Numbered from the stretch's first letter, positions 27,260 to 37,964 are shown. The stretch is 64,000 nucleotides of DNA from Thermoanaerobacterales bacterium (GCA_012840135.1 DUMA01000017.1:1-64000); one strand, 5' to 3'. Notes: generated by a model not told the origin, from the letters alone. A program made the numbers and translations.

Positions 27260-28678
27260 TTAATTCCTGGTGTAAATGGAACCCATTCCCTTTTTCTTCA
27301 ACTTGTACTGCAGGGTCTGCCGTGGTATGCCTAATACCCTTGCGGCCATGGATATGTTTCCCTGAACTTTTTCTAAGGCTTTTCGTATAAGCTCGTTTTC
27401 AAGCCTTTCCAGAGCATCGTTCAGGTTCAGGTCTTCCGGATCGATAGCACGGTCCTTTTGATGGGTGAAAAAGGACCTTATCTGTATGGGAAGGTGGGAA
27501 GGCTTTATGGTATCACCCTCCATCATTATCATGGCGCCTTCTATGGCATGTTCCAGCTCGCGCACATTGCCGGGCCAGGGGTATTTCATAAAAATATCCA
27601 TAACTTCGTCGGAAATTTTGACCCTTTCCCCCCTACCCGAGGAATACCGGGCTATAAAGTGCTCTACAAGGCAGGGGATATCTTCCCTGCGTTCCCGCAG
27701 GGGAGGTATTTCGAGGCTCACCACATTTATCCTGTAAAAGAGGTCTTCCCTGAGCTGCTTTTTTTCCAGGGCATTTATCGGGTTTTCACTGCATGCGGTG
27801 ATCACTCGGGTGTTTACGTTCCTCATGCGAGTATCCCCGAGGCGGCGGACGGCTCCTTCCTGCAGCACCCTCAAAAGTTTTGCCTGAAGTTCCGTAGGCA
27901 TGGAATTGATTTCGTCCAAAAAGATGGTGCCTCCGTCGGCCAGCTCGAACAGCCCCGCTCTGTCTTCGGCACCGGTGAAACCTCCCTTTATGGTGCCAAA
28001 GAGGATGCCCTCCAGAAGGGTCGCCGGAAGGGCAGCGCAGTTCTGGGCGATGAAGGGGGAAAGTTTTCTGGGGCTTTCATTGTGTATGGCCTGCACGAAA
28101 AGCTCCTTGCCCGTGCCGGTGTCGCCCCATACCAGGATGGGCGAGGAACTTGCCGCCGCCCGGCGGGCCAAATTCTTCAGGTCTTTGATGCACCTGCTTT
28201 CACCGATTATGTCATCAAAGGTATAGCGGGCGGTGCCGTGCCTCCTGCTCCCGGGTTTTACGGTATGGCCGTAAAGGATGGCCTGAAGTTCCGAAATCCT
28301 TTCGGTCATGTCCTTAACTGTGGTGACATCCCGGGATATTTCCATGGCTCCGATGATTTTTCCATTTACCTTTATTGGAATGGTGGTGTTGATGGTAGTG
28401 ATTTTTTTGCCCTTGTAGTTGGTAAAGGTCTGCTCCCGGTTATATATGGCCTCTCCGGTTTTCAGGGCACAAAGCAATGTGCTGTCCTGTTCCGTGAGCG
28501 AAGGGAAGACCTCCAGAACGTGTTTCCCGATCACTTCTTCGGGGTCAAGGCCTTCTATTTTAGACACGGCTTTGTTGTAATAGATGGAAATACCCTTCCT
28601 GTCCACCATGTGGATGCCTTCCTCCACATGGGACAAGAGAAGTTCAAGCTGCGCTTTAATGGCGGAAAGCTCTCTCAT
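27260..28678 (-). CDS. PAS-containing sigma-54-dependent activator (RocR-like)
   Basis: 472 residues from the ATG at 28678 behind GGGGAGGGGGG. N-terminal PAS sensor (~10-115; GIHMVDRKGISIYYNKAVSK), central AAA+ domain with Walker A GDTGTGKE, Walker B GGTIFLDEIN and the sigma-54 contact loop read as GGFTGA where GAFTGA is usual, and a C-terminal Fis-type helix-turn-helix (SMAARVLGIPRQTLQYKLKK). RocR-like proteins control amino-acid catabolism; an Orn/Lys/Arg decarboxylase lies 25 kb away, but I see no -24/-12 promoter next to it. Target unknown. Follows argS by 24 bp. Confidence 0.9.
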   Translation of the reverse strand: MRELSAIKAQLELLLSHVEEGIHMVDRKGISIYYNKAVSKIEGLDPEEVIGKHVLEVFPSLTEQDSTLLCALKTGEAIYNREQTFTNYKGKKITTINTTIPIKVNGKIIGAMEISRDVTTVKDMTERISELQAILYGHTVKPGSRRHGTARYTFDDIIGESRCIKDLKNLARRAAASSSPILVWGDTGTGKELFVQAIHNESPRKLSPFIAQNCAALPATLLEGILFGTIKGGFTGAEDRAGLFELADGGTIFLDEINSMPTELQAKLLRVLQEGAVRRLGDTRMRNVNTRVITACSENPINALEKKQLREDLFYRINVVSLEIPPLRERREDIPCLVEHFIARYSSGRGERVKISDEVMDIFMKYPWPGNVRELEHAIEGAMIMMEGDTIKPSHLPIQIRSFFTHQKDRAIDPEDLNLNDALERLENELIRKALEKVQGNISMAARVLGIPRQTLQYKLKKKGMGSIYTRN

Positions 28679-28702
28679 AGCCCCCCTCCCCTTGGATGGC
28701 AC

Positions 28703-30406
28703 CTACATCCTCTCCGGCGCCGAGATGCCCAGGATTGCAAAAGCATTTCTTAGAACCTGCCGGACGGCCGTGACCAGCAGCAGCCTTGCATTGGTCAGGT
28801 CTTTATCGTCGGTCAGCACCCGGCAGCTATTGTAAAAGGAATGGAATACGGAAGAAAGTTCCATGCAATAATTGGTTATACGGTACGGTGAAAGATTTTC
28901 CGCGGCAAGTCTTATTTCTCCCGGAAAATCCGCCAGTTTTTTTATGAGATCGATCTCGCTCTTCTCAGTTAAAAGCAATGCATATTTATCTTTTGAAGCT
29001 AGGGGTATTGATTCAATCTCGGGTAAAGAAATCCCCTGCTCTGATGCCTGTCTCAAAATGCTGCATATTCGGGCATGGGCATACTGTACGTAGTATACGG
29101 GATTTTCATCGGATTGTTTTATGGCAAGGTCCAGGTCAAAATCCAGATGTGTATCGGCGCCGCGCATGTTGAAAAAGAACCTTGCGGCATCCCTGCCTAC
29201 TTCCTCCACTATGTCGGCCAGGGTAACGGTTCTTCCTGTGCGCTTGGACATACGAGCGATTTCCCCGTTCCTGTAAAGCCTCACCAGTTGCATCAGTATC
29301 ACCGTAAGCCTGTCGGGATCATAGCCCAGAGCCTTGAGGGCCCCCTTAACTCTGGCCACATGGCCGTGGTGGTCTGCTCCCCATATGTCTATGACCCGGT
29401 CGAATCCGCGGTCGAATTTGTCTTTATGGTATGCAATGTCGGAAGCAAAATAGGTGGGAAGGCCATTTGTTCGGATAAGCACCTCGTCCTTGTCCCCTCC
29501 GAATTCTGATGCCGTAAACCACAGGGCTCCATCCTTTTCATAGGTGCATCCTTTTTGCTTTAGAAGATTTATGACTTCATTGACCTTTCCGGTATCATGA
29601 AGGCTTTGTTCGGAGAACCATATGTCAAAATACACTCCGAAATTTTCAAGGTCGTCTTTCATGCGCTGGATGTTCTTTTTCAGGGCGTATTCGATAAAAT
29701 ACGCTCTGCGGCTGGGAGAGTCCATATGCAAAAAGCGATTGCCCTCTTCTGCTATGAGGTTTCGCATATGGTCCTTTATGTCTTCCCCGTGGTATCCTCC
29801 TTCGGGAATGTGGCCTTCCTGGCCCAGAAGCTCCAGGTATCGCGCTTCCAGGGAAAGTCCGAAGTTTTCTATCTGGTTTCCCGCATCATTTATGTAAAAT
29901 TCTTTTGTGACATCATATCCCGAAAGTTTCAAAATTGATGACAGGGCGTCCCCCAGGGCAGCTCCCCTGGCGTTGCCCATGTGCATAGGACCTGTGGGAT
30001 TGGCGCTGACGAACTCCACCTGTATCTTCCTGCCGCCGCCCAATTCCTGTCGGCCGTAATCCCGTCCCTTTGTTAAAATATCGAAGATCACCACATTTGC
30101 CCAGGTAGGTTTCAGATAAAAGTTAATAAACCCCGGTCCTGCTACTTCCACCCTGTCCACAGGGGTATCCGAAGTGTCAATGTTCGCAGCTATGAGCTCG
30201 CCGATTTTCCGCGGAGGCATTTTAGCCTCCCTTGCCATCAGCATGGCGATATTGGCCGCAAAATCTCCGTGCCCCGGGTCTTGCGGAACTTCCAAGTAAA
30301 AGTCGGGAATGGTCTCTGCCACAATGACCTTTTCATCGATGGCCTTCTTCAAAGCCCTGATGATCCTGTCCTTTAACGTCTGCCGTACCTCGTCTTTTAA
30401 ATACAT
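28703..30406 (-). CDS. argS: Arginyl-tRNA synthetase
   Basis: 567 residues. Class I synthetase: an N-terminal additional domain, the HIGH-type motif as ANPTGPMHMGNARGAALGDA, a KMSKS-type region read as MSKRTGRTVT, and the C-terminal anticodon-binding DALR domain ending in VRQVLRNAFAILGISAPERM. It charges tRNA-Arg in the cytoplasm. Preceded by AGGAGG and its own sigma-A promoter 84 bp upstream. No T-box precedes it. Confidence 0.96.
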   Translation of the reverse strand: MYLKDEVRQTLKDRIIRALKKAIDEKVIVAETIPDFYLEVPQDPGHGDFAANIAMLMAREAKMPPRKIGELIAANIDTSDTPVDRVEVAGPGFINFYLKPTWANVVIFDILTKGRDYGRQELGGGRKIQVEFVSANPTGPMHMGNARGAALGDALSSILKLSGYDVTKEFYINDAGNQIENFGLSLEARYLELLGQEGHIPEGGYHGEDIKDHMRNLIAEEGNRFLHMDSPSRRAYFIEYALKKNIQRMKDDLENFGVYFDIWFSEQSLHDTGKVNEVINLLKQKGCTYEKDGALWFTASEFGGDKDEVLIRTNGLPTYFASDIAYHKDKFDRGFDRVIDIWGADHHGHVARVKGALKALGYDPDRLTVILMQLVRLYRNGEIARMSKRTGRTVTLADIVEEVGRDAARFFFNMRGADTHLDFDLDLAIKQSDENPVYYVQYAHARICSILRQASEQGISLPEIESIPLASKDKYALLLTEKSEIDLIKKLADFPGEIRLAAENLSPYRITNYCMELSSVFHSFYNSCRVLTDDKDLTNARLLLVTAVRQVLRNAFAILGISAPERM

Positions 30407-30489
30407 AAAATCCTCCTATGATGAGTCAGGTGCCGGATTTCCGACCCTGATGTCATATAAAACTTGTAAACTTGTAATATTTCACCATT

Positions 30490-30518
30490 ATTATATAATT
30501 TCATGTTATATTATGCAA
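30490..30518 (-). promoter_or_regulatory. Promoter of argS
   Basis: Minus-strand TTGCAT (30513-30518) and TATAAT (30490-30495), spacer 17 bp. Confidence 0.75.
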
Positions 30519-30655
30519 GGATAAACAGGTTTTTCCCGGTAAAACCAGGGGCAATGCGGTGCCTGTGCAGGATCGATATTGTGCCGGCTTTCGTTTTCCC
30601 CGGTAAAACCATGTAATGCTGGCGGGCGAAATTTTGCAGTATGCATGATACATCG

Positions 30656-31006
30656 TCACCTGGGCTTTAAGGATGCCGATCGGCGGGCGCGCTGTACCAG
30701 AGCCTCCGCCCGGATCCTGGCGGTTTCCAGTTCCACATCCTTTGGTTTTCGGCCCATCTGTTTTTTATATTCCTGTACGAAAATGTCCATGAATTTATCC
30801 ATTTTGGCACTGCCCTTGATCCCCCATTCTTTGTAATGCTCCTCTATATAGTCCACGATATCCGCTGTAAGGTCCATGATTATGCGATATCGACGGTTTC
30901 TGGCATAGGCATTCACACCGTATCCCAGTATTACAGCGATAAGGGGTTCCATCACCGCTTCGTTTGTAAGAACATTTATGACAAATTTCAGCCATGCCCA
31001 GTTCAT
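30656..31006 (-). CDS. Small membrane-anchored protein, weakly holin (LLH family)-like
   Basis: 116 residues. One hydrophobic helix (~14-35, AVMEPLIAVILGYGVNAYA), then a helical, charged region (DIVDYIEEHYKEWGIKGSAK, MDKFMDIFVQEYKKQMGRKP, VELETARIRAEALVQRARR). The plan of one membrane helix followed by an amphipathic helix and a KF-like motif resembles LLH-type phage holins, but no phage genes are near. Preceded by GAGGAGGGA. I would call it hypothetical. Confidence 0.5.
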   Translation of the reverse strand: MNWAWLKFVINVLTNEAVMEPLIAVILGYGVNAYARNRRYRIIMDLTADIVDYIEEHYKEWGIKGSAKMDKFMDIFVQEYKKQMGRKPKDVELETARIRAEALVQRARRSASLKPR

Positions 31007-31201
31007 AAAAAAAATCCCTCCTCTTCAATTCATACTATGAAGCGAAGGGAGGAGTTTGTGCATATGCGGCGCAAAAGTTTCGATCATGACAGAAGGGTTC
31101 TCATCATACTTAAGCGAGCCTTGCCCCGGAAATTATACTGTTTACTTCCATAATAATTGTGCTATAAATACAGGTATCTACAATATGATGTTATAGTATT
31201 T

Positions 31202-31909
31202 CTAATGAGAGGATTCCTCGAAAATAGCCTCTACGGCTTTGATGGGGTCAGGGGCGGCGGTGACGGGTCGGCCTATGACTATGTAGTCTGCTCCGGCCTC
31301 CAGAGCTTGAGCGGGTGTCATGACACGCTTCTGATCACCGGGGGCAGCCCACGTGGGGCGCACTCCAGGCGTCACTATGATAAAATCGCGTCCCTGCGCC
31401 TGCCTTATGGCCGATATCTCTTTGGGTGAGGCCACCACACCGTCGAGGCCGCACTCCTTTGCCAGCTTTGCCAGGTCAACGGCCTGGTCTAGTGTAGATT
31501 TTGTAATGTTTATATCTTTAAGATCCTGGTCGTCCAGGCTGGTGAGCACGGTGACGGCCAAGATTAGCGGCCTTTGAGCAGAGTTGGATTTATCTATTTC
31601 CTCTTTTGCTCTTATCATCATTTCCCGGCCGCCGGAAGCATGGACGTTGAACATGAATGCCCCGGTGTTTGCGGCGGCCCTGGCGGCACCGGCTACGGTG
31701 TTGGGAATGTCGTGGAATTTTAAGTCGAGGAATACCCTGCACCCTTCCATATTTATTTTTCTTACGATGTCCGGACCGGTAGAGCAAAAAAGCTCCAGGC
31801 CTACTTTAAAGATGGATATTTTCTTTTTTAAAATCCTCACTGTTTCGAGGGCTTTCTGCTCGTGGGGAGTATCGAGGGCAATGATGACATGGTCAAAGTC
31901 GCGTGACAT
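31202..31909 (-). CDS. pyrF: Orotidine 5'-phosphate decarboxylase
   Basis: 235 residues. Decarboxylase of the last step to UMP: conserved FLDLKFHDIPNTVAGAARAA (Lys and Asp catalytic pair), TVLTSLDDQDL and VTPGVRPTW-like phosphate-binding loop near the C-terminus, then GRPVTAAPDPIKAVEAIF. AGGAGG lies directly in front of the ATG. It is the last gene of the pyr operon, 17 bp behind pyrE. Confidence 0.95.
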   Translation of the reverse strand: MSRDFDHVIIALDTPHEQKALETVRILKKKISIFKVGLELFCSTGPDIVRKINMEGCRVFLDLKFHDIPNTVAGAARAAANTGAFMFNVHASGGREMMIRAKEEIDKSNSAQRPLILAVTVLTSLDDQDLKDINITKSTLDQAVDLAKLAKECGLDGVVASPKEISAIRQAQGRDFIIVTPGVRPTWAAPGDQKRVMTPAQALEAGADYIVIGRPVTAAPDPIKAVEAIFEESSH

Positions 31910-31926
31910 GAAACTTCCTCCTTATT

Positions 31927-32499
31927 CTATTTCCTGCTGCCGGGTTTTACTGCAGGAATTCCCTGTTTGCAGAGGGGACATTCTTCAGGAAGGTATGATT
32001 CTATTTCCAGCTCCAAGAGATAGTATGCCGGCACCCCGAAGTCTACCCTGCCTCCGCTGCGGTCCACCAGGGCTCCTGCCGCCACCACATCGGCTCCTTG
32101 GGCTCTTGCAAGATCTATAACTTCTTTTACAGAACCTCCCGTGGTGACCACGTCTTCCACTACCAGCACTTTCTCACCGGGGGAGAGGGTAAATCCCCTG
32201 CGCAGCGTCATCGCGCCGTTTTCCCTTTCCGCAAAGATGGATCGGGCTTTCATGGCACGGGCGACTTCGTAGGAAACGAGGATACCGCCCAGTGCGGGAC
32301 CTATGACGGTCTCGACACCCAAATCCTTGAATTTCTCAGCCAGCTCCCGGCATGCCTTTTCCGCCATCTCAGGATATTGAAGGAGCTGGGCGCACTGCAT
32401 GTATCTGTCGCTATGGCGGCCTGACGTCAGGAGAAAATGTCCGGTCTTTAAAACTCCGGTGTCGGTAAAGAGTTTAATGATCTCTTCTCTGGTAAGCAT
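31927..32499 (-). CDS. pyrE: Orotate phosphoribosyltransferase
   Basis: 190 residues from the ATG at 32499 (GAAAGGAG upstream). Type I PRTase: the PRPP-binding motif is seen as KVLVVEDVVTTGGSVKEVID, with HFLLTSGRHSDRYMQCAQLL at the substrate side. The C-terminus carries an unusual EECPLCKQGIPAVKPGSRK tail; that CPLC pair is seen in clostridial PyrE proteins. It lies 255 bp behind pyrD, a gap filled with repeats. Confidence 0.95.
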   Translation of the reverse strand: MLTREEIIKLFTDTGVLKTGHFLLTSGRHSDRYMQCAQLLQYPEMAEKACRELAEKFKDLGVETVIGPALGGILVSYEVARAMKARSIFAERENGAMTLRRGFTLSPGEKVLVVEDVVTTGGSVKEVIDLARAQGADVVAAGALVDRSGGRVDFGVPAYYLLELEIESYLPEECPLCKQGIPAVKPGSRK

Positions 32500-32754
32500 T
32501 ACAATTCTCCTTTCTTTTCTTAATGTAAAATTGATACTGGTGTAAAAACTCCGGCGCTTGTGATTTGTAACGGCCAAATGTACCAATAATAGGTAAGGGG
32601 ACACGCCTCCTCATAACAGAGGTCAGTGGTCAGAGTTCCGACGTCAGATTAAGTTGGATTTTTGGCTTCTGATATGGGAGTAGGCGGAGGATAATGTTCC
32701 CATTGAAAGTTAGAGATTTTGAAAAGCTAAATGAGCGGAGTAGGACCGTCACAA
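32500..32754. other. Gap between pyrD and pyrE filled with repeats
   Basis: No gene seen. 32526-32575 matches a dispersed GGTGTAAAAACT...GGCCAAA element also found at 45825 and 52240. 32618-32648 is a degenerate 7-bp tandem repeat (AGGTCAG TGGTCAG AGTTCCG ACGTCAG). AAATGAGCGGAGTAGGAC near 32728 resembles AACGAGCGGAGCATGGAC near 45914. Neither a promoter nor a terminator is convincing. Confidence 0.6.
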
Positions 32755-33699
32755 TCACTTAAAGCGACTTTTTACACCTGTAAAAAGATGGGCGGAACCT
32801 ATAAGTTCCCCAATATCTCTCACACCTTGTGCGGCCGTGTATTTTTTTAACCCTTCGATGATTTTAATCGGTGCCAATGGATCCAGGAAGTTTCCGGTAC
32901 CAACGGCGACGGCCGAGGCCCCGGCCAGGATGAATTCCACGGCATCCTGCCAGGTAGTGATGCCGCCCATGCCTATAACGGGCACTTTTACGGCTTCATA
33001 TACTTCCCACACCATGCGCAGGGCAACGGGCTTTACTGCTGGTCCGGAAAGTCCTGCAAAGGTTCGGTGAAACACCGGCCTTTTTTTGTTTATGTCAATG
33101 GCCATGCCCAGAAGGGTGTTTATGAGGGATATGGCATCGGCACCGGCCGAAACCGCAGCTTCGGCTATCTTCTGTATGCTGGTGACATTTGGAGAAAGTT
33201 TGGCTATAACCGGCAGGTCTGTGCCTTCCCTTACAGCTTTTATTACTTCAGCAGCGCTCTCGGGGTCCTGCCCGAAGGCCATACCACCCTTTTCCACATT
33301 GGGACATGAAATATTAACTTCCAGAGCGGCCAGCCCCTCAAGACTTGAAAGGCGCCGGGCCATTTTATGATAATCATCCACAGTGTCGCCATCGATATTG
33401 GCGATAACGGGTATTGAAAGCCTCGAAAGGTGAGGCCATTCTTTCGCTATAAAGTCTTCTACACCCGGATTTTCAAGGCCAATGGAATTTAGCATACCTG
33501 CGGGAGTTTCACATATCCTGGGAGGAGGGTTGCCGGCTTTGGGCTCAAAAGTGAGGCCCTTGGTGACGATGGCCCCCAGCAGGTTTATATCATAAAACCC
33601 GGCGTATTCCTGCCCAAAACCGAAGGTGCCCGATGCCACCATGACAGGGTTTTTCATGGCAATGCCGCAGATATTTATGAAAATAGACTTGTTGTCCAT
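32755..33699 (-). CDS. pyrD: Dihydroorotate dehydrogenase class 1B, catalytic subunit
   Basis: 314 residues. FMN-binding TIM barrel with NPVMVASGTFGFG near the N-terminus, and the class 1B catalytic Cys in LEVNISCPNVEKGGMAFG. Class 1B enzymes work with PyrK and pass electrons to NAD+, as fits an anaerobe. C-terminal KYTAAQGVRDIGELIGSAH is typical. Follows pyrK by 73 bp in the operon. Confidence 0.95.
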   Translation of the reverse strand: MDNKSIFINICGIAMKNPVMVASGTFGFGQEYAGFYDINLLGAIVTKGLTFEPKAGNPPPRICETPAGMLNSIGLENPGVEDFIAKEWPHLSRLSIPVIANIDGDTVDDYHKMARRLSSLEGLAALEVNISCPNVEKGGMAFGQDPESAAEVIKAVREGTDLPVIAKLSPNVTSIQKIAEAAVSAGADAISLINTLLGMAIDINKKRPVFHRTFAGLSGPAVKPVALRMVWEVYEAVKVPVIGMGGITTWQDAVEFILAGASAVAVGTGNFLDPLAPIKIIEGLKKYTAAQGVRDIGELIGSAHLFTGVKSRFK

Positions 33700-33772
33700 A
33701 ACATAACCTCTTTTTGGTATTATATAAGCTTATAGAAAAGCTCGATAAACGGCGGTGCAGATAATGTATGAA

Positions 33773-34669
33773 TCACAGATCCGTCACCTGACTCACTTCG
33801 AATACAGGGCCGTCCTTGCAGATTTTCATATAACCGCCATCGGCGGATTTTACCGCACATCCCAGGCATGCTCCAACCCCGCAGGCCATGCGCTCTTCCA
33901 GGGAAACATAGGCAGGAATCTTTGCCCGGGACGCCATGGATGCTACTTTAGACAGCAGCGGGCTGGGGCCGCAGGCATATATAATATCGATAGCCGGTGA
34001 CACCTTCCCACTGCTTGGTGATGGCCCATCGTTTAAATACATTTCCAGCAAATCGGTGGGAAAGCCTTTGTAGCCCCGGCTCCCGTCATCGGTGCATATT
34101 TCTACTTTGAAACCACAGTCTTTCAGGAGTTCCGCACCGAAAATTTCCTTTTCAGTCAAAAAGCCCACAAATACGGTGCCGATGAATTCTTTTGCAGGTT
34201 TGCCGCAGCTATTTCCAGTTTTCATAATATCTTCACACCCTGATAATTCCGGGGACCCGGCGGATGACAGCTTATGTTCCCGGATGCTTTCTGCTAAAAA
34301 CAGCAGCGGTGCGGTCCCGATTCCTCCCCCCACTATGACGGGGTGTTTCACCCATGGAGGTATGGGGAAGCCATGGCCCAGAGGGCCCATTATGTCCAGC
34401 ATCTGGCCTTTTTTCTTTCCGGCCAGCAGCCGGGTCCCCTGTCCCACGACTCTATATATTACCTCCACCGTCCCCTCCTTTTTATCGGCCATGGCGATGC
34501 TTATAGGGCGGCGCAGCAGGGGCGAGAGCGCATCAGTGCAGCGGATATGTATGAACTGCCCGGGTGCGGCGTCTTCAGCCACTTCCGGGCAGTTTAACAC
34601 CATGTGGTAAATGCCGGGAGCAATCTCGATATTATCTTTTATTTTTGCATGGCCGCAAAACAACGACAT
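33773..34669 (-). CDS. pyrK: Dihydroorotate dehydrogenase electron-transfer subunit
   Basis: 298 residues. FAD-binding domain with LLRRPISIAMADKKEGTVEV, NAD-binding domain with HPVIVGGGIGTAPLLFLAES and YACGPSPLLSKVAS, and a C-terminal [2Fe-2S] site read as MACGVGACLGCAVK...ICKDGPVF (four Cys). It is longer than the usual 255-265 residues because of a Ser/Gly/Lys-rich insertion at about 133-160 (SSAGSPELSGCEDIMKTGNS). Coupled with pyrD. Confidence 0.93.
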   Translation of the reverse strand: MSLFCGHAKIKDNIEIAPGIYHMVLNCPEVAEDAAPGQFIHIRCTDALSPLLRRPISIAMADKKEGTVEVIYRVVGQGTRLLAGKKKGQMLDIMGPLGHGFPIPPWVKHPVIVGGGIGTAPLLFLAESIREHKLSSAGSPELSGCEDIMKTGNSCGKPAKEFIGTVFVGFLTEKEIFGAELLKDCGFKVEICTDDGSRGYKGFPTDLLEMYLNDGPSPSSGKVSPAIDIIYACGPSPLLSKVASMASRAKIPAYVSLEERMACGVGACLGCAVKSADGGYMKICKDGPVFEVSQVTDL

Positions 34670-34684
34670 ACGGACTCCTTCTTT

Positions 34685-37600
34685 CTATTTTATCGGCATG
34701 AGTTTTATGGCGGTGGTCTCTATCACTTCGTAAAGCGCCCTGGCGGTGTCCAGAGAGGTGATGCACGGGATGCCGTCCTCTGCGGCGGCACGCCTTATCT
34801 TGAAGCCGTCCCTTTCGGGAGCCCTGCCGCGGGTCAGGGTGTTTATGATCATGTCCACTTTGCCTTCCCGCAGGAGGTCCAGGATATTGGGAGAACCTTC
34901 CTCCACCTTGTTCACCGCCGTGGCCTGTACTCCGGCTTCCTGCAAGGCCTTTGCGGTTCCTGCGGTGGCATATATGGTGAAGCCCAGGTCGTAGAATTTT
35001 TTCAGTAGGTTTACCGCCTCGGGCTTATCCCGGTCAGCAATAGTAGCCAGGATGGCGCCGTCGGTGGGCACCTTGAGCCCCGATGCGGTGAAGGCCTTGT
35101 AGAGCGCCTTCTCAAAGGTTTTTTCTATGCCCAGAACTTCCCCGGTGGATTTCATCTCGGGCCCCAGGGATGGTTCCACCCGGCGGAGCTTTGAGAAAGA
35201 GAACACCGGAGCCTTTATGGCTACAAAGTCGGGCCTGGGCATGAGGCCTCCCCTGTACCCCAGTTCTTCCAGGCTTCTACCCAGGGCTATCTTGGTTGCC
35301 ACATCCACCATGGGCACTCCCGTGATCTTGCTGAGGTACGGCACCGTCCTGCTGGAGCGCGGATTTACCTCGATGATATACACATGGTCATCCTGAACTA
35401 CAAATTGAATATTAATAAGTCCCTTCACATTAAGTTTCAGGGCGATTTTTTCCGTATAGTTCACTATTTTTTCCACCGCAGTACCGCTCAGGGTCTGGTG
35501 GGGATATACCGCAATGCTGTCGCCTGAGTGGATGCCTGCCCTTTCAATGTGTTCCATGATGCCGGGGATGAGCACTTCCCTGCCATCACATATGGCATCC
35601 ACTTCCACCTCCGTGCCGCTGATGTACCTGTCGATGAGCACGGGCCTTTCGTGAGATGCCTCCACGGCTTCCTCCATATAGGTTTTCAATTCTTTCATAT
35701 TATATACAATTTCCATGGCCCTGCCACCCAGCACGTAAGAGGGCCTGACCAGCAGCGGAAAGCCGATGTCTTTAGCCTTTTGCAGGGCTTCTTCGGTGCT
35801 CCTGGCGGCTCCGGCTTTGGGCCGCGGGATATTGAGCTCGTTTAAAAGTGCATCGAATTTTTCGCGGTCTTCGGCGGCATCTATGGATTCCACCGCAGTC
35901 CCCAGTATCCTGACCCCCCTCTGCTGCAGGGCCTGCGCCAGGTTTATGGCGGTCTGCCCGCCGAACTGCACTATGGCACCTATGGGTTTTTCCTGCTCAA
36001 TCACCGCCATGACATCTTCGATATACAGGGGTTCAAAGTAGAGGCGGTCGGCGGTGTTGAAATCGGTGCTCACGGTTTCGGGGTTATTGTTAATTATGAT
36101 GGTCCTGTAACCCGCATCCCGGGCCGCCCACACCGAGTGGACGCAGCAGTAGTCGAACTCAATGCCCTGCCCTATCCTTATGGGGCCGGAGCCTATTATC
36201 ACCACTGAGGGTTTGTCTTCGGATGCGGCCTCGTTTTCCTGTTCAAAGGTGGAGTAAAAATACGGGGTCTCTGCCTCAAACTCTGCAGCACAGGTATCCA
36301 CAATCTTATACGTAGGCACTATGCCGCACTGTCTCCTCATGGCCCTTATCTCTTCTTCACCGGTATTTTTGAGGCGCGCGATGACTTTATCCGGGAACTG
36401 CATCTGCTTTGCCTGCCTTAGAAGCTCCGGAGAAAGTTCCTCTTCTCTTATCCTTTTTTCCATATTGACTATGTTTTGTATCTTTTCCAGGAAAAACCGA
36501 TCTATCCTGCTCATCTCATATATTTCATCCACGCTTACTCCCCGCCGCAGGGCTTCTGCTATAGCGAAGAACCGTTCATCGGTGGCATGTTCGATTTCTT
36601 CTTTTATTTCATCAATGCTGGCACCTGTCAGCCTCTTTATCGACAGGTCTATGACACCCTGTTCCAGGGACCTTACGGCCTTCATCAGTGCCCCTTCGAG
36701 GGTCCTGTCTATGGACATGACCTCTCCGGTAGCTTTCATCTGGGTACCCAAGGTCCTGTCGGCATCGGTAAACTTGTCAAAGGGCCAGCGGGGCATTTTC
36801 ACCACCACATAGTCCAGGGCGGGCTCGAAGCATGCACTGGTCTTGCCTGTGACGGGATTTTTCATCTCGTCTAGAGTCAGGCCTATAGCTATCTTGGCGG
36901 CAATCTTGGCTATGGGGTAACCGGTAGCCTTGGATGCCAGGGCACTGGACCGGCTCACCCTGGGATTTACTTCTATTACATAATATTTTCCGGTTTCGGG
37001 GTCCAGGGCATACTGCACATTGCAGCCGCCTTCTATTCCCAGGGCCCGGATGATTTTAAGGGATGCAGAGCGGAGCATCTGGTAATCCCTATCGGAAAGG
37101 GTCTGGCTCGGGGCCACCACTATGCTGTCACCGGTGTGAATGCCCACGGGGTCGATGTTTTCCATGTTGCATATGGTGATGCACTGGTCCTTTTTGTCCC
37201 TCATTACTTCATACTCTATTTCTTTCATTCCCAGCAGGCTCTTTTCCAGGAGCACCTGATGGATGCGGCTCAAGCTCAGGCCGTGGGCCGTTATCTCCAT
37301 GAGTTCTTCTTCATCATGGGCTATGCCGCCGCCGGTGCCTCCCAGGGTATAGGCCGGGCGCACTATGAGAGGGTAACCCTCCTCCCGGGCGAAAGCCTTG
37401 GCCTCTTTCAGGCTGTGCACGATGCGGCTGTCGGGCACCGGCTCCCCTATTTCCTGCATGAGTTTTTTGAACAGCTCTCTATCCTCGGCCTTTTTTATGG
37501 AAGACAGGGGGGTTCCCAGGAGCCTTACCCCTTCCCTGTCAAGTATGCCTTTTTCCGCCAGTTCCACAGCCAGGTTAAGGCCCACCTGACCCCCCAGGGT

Positions 37601-37864
37601 CGGCAGAAGGCCGTCGGGTTTTTCCCTCCTGATGACGCTGGCGGCAAATTCCGGCGTCAGGGGTTCTATATAGACCCTATCGGCAATATGGGAGTCGGTC
37701 ATAATGGTGGCGGGATTGCTGTTTATCAGCACCACTTCCAGGCCCTCTTCCTTCAGTGAAAGACAGGCCTGGGTCCCCGCATAGTCGAACTCCGCCGCCT
37801 GCCCGATTATGATGGGGCCGGAGCCGATTACCATGACTTTTTTCAGGGATTTATCTTTAGGCAT
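34685..37864 (-). CDS. carB: Carbamoyl-phosphate synthase large subunit
   Basis: 1059 residues. Two homologous halves, each with an ATP-grasp domain ([20 protein letters not shown] and [20 protein letters not shown] starts), an oligomerisation segment between them and a C-terminal MGS-like allosteric domain (~935-1059; [18 protein letters not shown]). Makes carbamoyl phosphate from bicarbonate, ATP and ammonia supplied by CarA. In the pyr operon, 15 bp from pyrK. Confidence 0.97.
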   Translation of the reverse strand: MPKDKSLKKVMVIGSGPIIIGQAAEFDYAGTQACLSLKEEGLEVVLINSNPATIMTDSHIADRVYIEPLTPEFAASVIRREKPDGLLPTLGGQVGLNLAVELAEKGILDREGVRLLGTPLSSIKKAEDRELFKKLMQEIGEPVPDSRIVHSLKEAKAFAREEGYPLIVRPAYTLGGTGGGIAHDEEELMEITAHGLSLSRIHQVLLEKSLLGMKEIEYEVMRDKKDQCITICNMENIDPVGIHTGDSIVVAPSQTLSDRDYQMLRSASLKIIRALGIEGGCNVQYALDPETGKYYVIEVNPRVSRSSALASKATGYPIAKIAAKIAIGLTLDEMKNPVTGKTSACFEPALDYVVVKMPRWPFDKFTDADRTLGTQMKATGEVMSIDRTLEGALMKAVRSLEQGVIDLSIKRLTGASIDEIKEEIEHATDERFFAIAEALRRGVSVDEIYEMSRIDRFFLEKIQNIVNMEKRIREEELSPELLRQAKQMQFPDKVIARLKNTGEEEIRAMRRQCGIVPTYKIVDTCAAEFEAETPYFYSTFEQENEAASEDKPSVVIIGSGPIRIGQGIEFDYCCVHSVWAARDAGYRTIIINNNPETVSTDFNTADRLYFEPLYIEDVMAVIEQEKPIGAIVQFGGQTAINLAQALQQRGVRILGTAVESIDAAEDREKFDALLNELNIPRPKAGAARSTEEALQKAKDIGFPLLVRPSYVLGGRAMEIVYNMKELKTYMEEAVEASHERPVLIDRYISGTEVEVDAICDGREVLIPGIMEHIERAGIHSGDSIAVYPHQTLSGTAVEKIVNYTEKIALKLNVKGLINIQFVVQDDHVYIIEVNPRSSRTVPYLSKITGVPMVDVATKIALGRSLEELGYRGGLMPRPDFVAIKAPVFSFSKLRRVEPSLGPEMKSTGEVLGIEKTFEKALYKAFTASGLKVPTDGAILATIADRDKPEAVNLLKKFYDLGFTIYATAGTAKALQEAGVQATAVNKVEEGSPNILDLLREGKVDMIINTLTRGRAPERDGFKIRRAAAEDGIPCITSLDTARALYEVIETTAIKLMPIK

Positions 37865-37964
37865 AAAAATCCTCCTTTCTTTTTTTGCCGGAGGTCAGAA
37901 GTCAGTGACATCTGTCCAGCTCTGGCTTCAGACATCTGCTTTGCTGTCGGTTTTAATCTGCAAT
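37865..37964. repeat. carA-carB gap with a degenerate 7-bp repeat
   Basis: 37892-37938 reads AGGTCAG AAGTCAG TGACATC TGTCCAG CTCTGGC TTCAGAC, a decayed heptamer array of the same style as the one at 32618. Neither gene start nor promoter is obvious apart from the carB ribosome site AAAGGAGG. Confidence 0.55.

Noticed and set aside
30656-31006. Prophage remnant suggested by the holin-like protein
   Set aside because: No endolysin, tail, integrase or attachment site was found around it; the resemblance is only one membrane helix and a helical tail.
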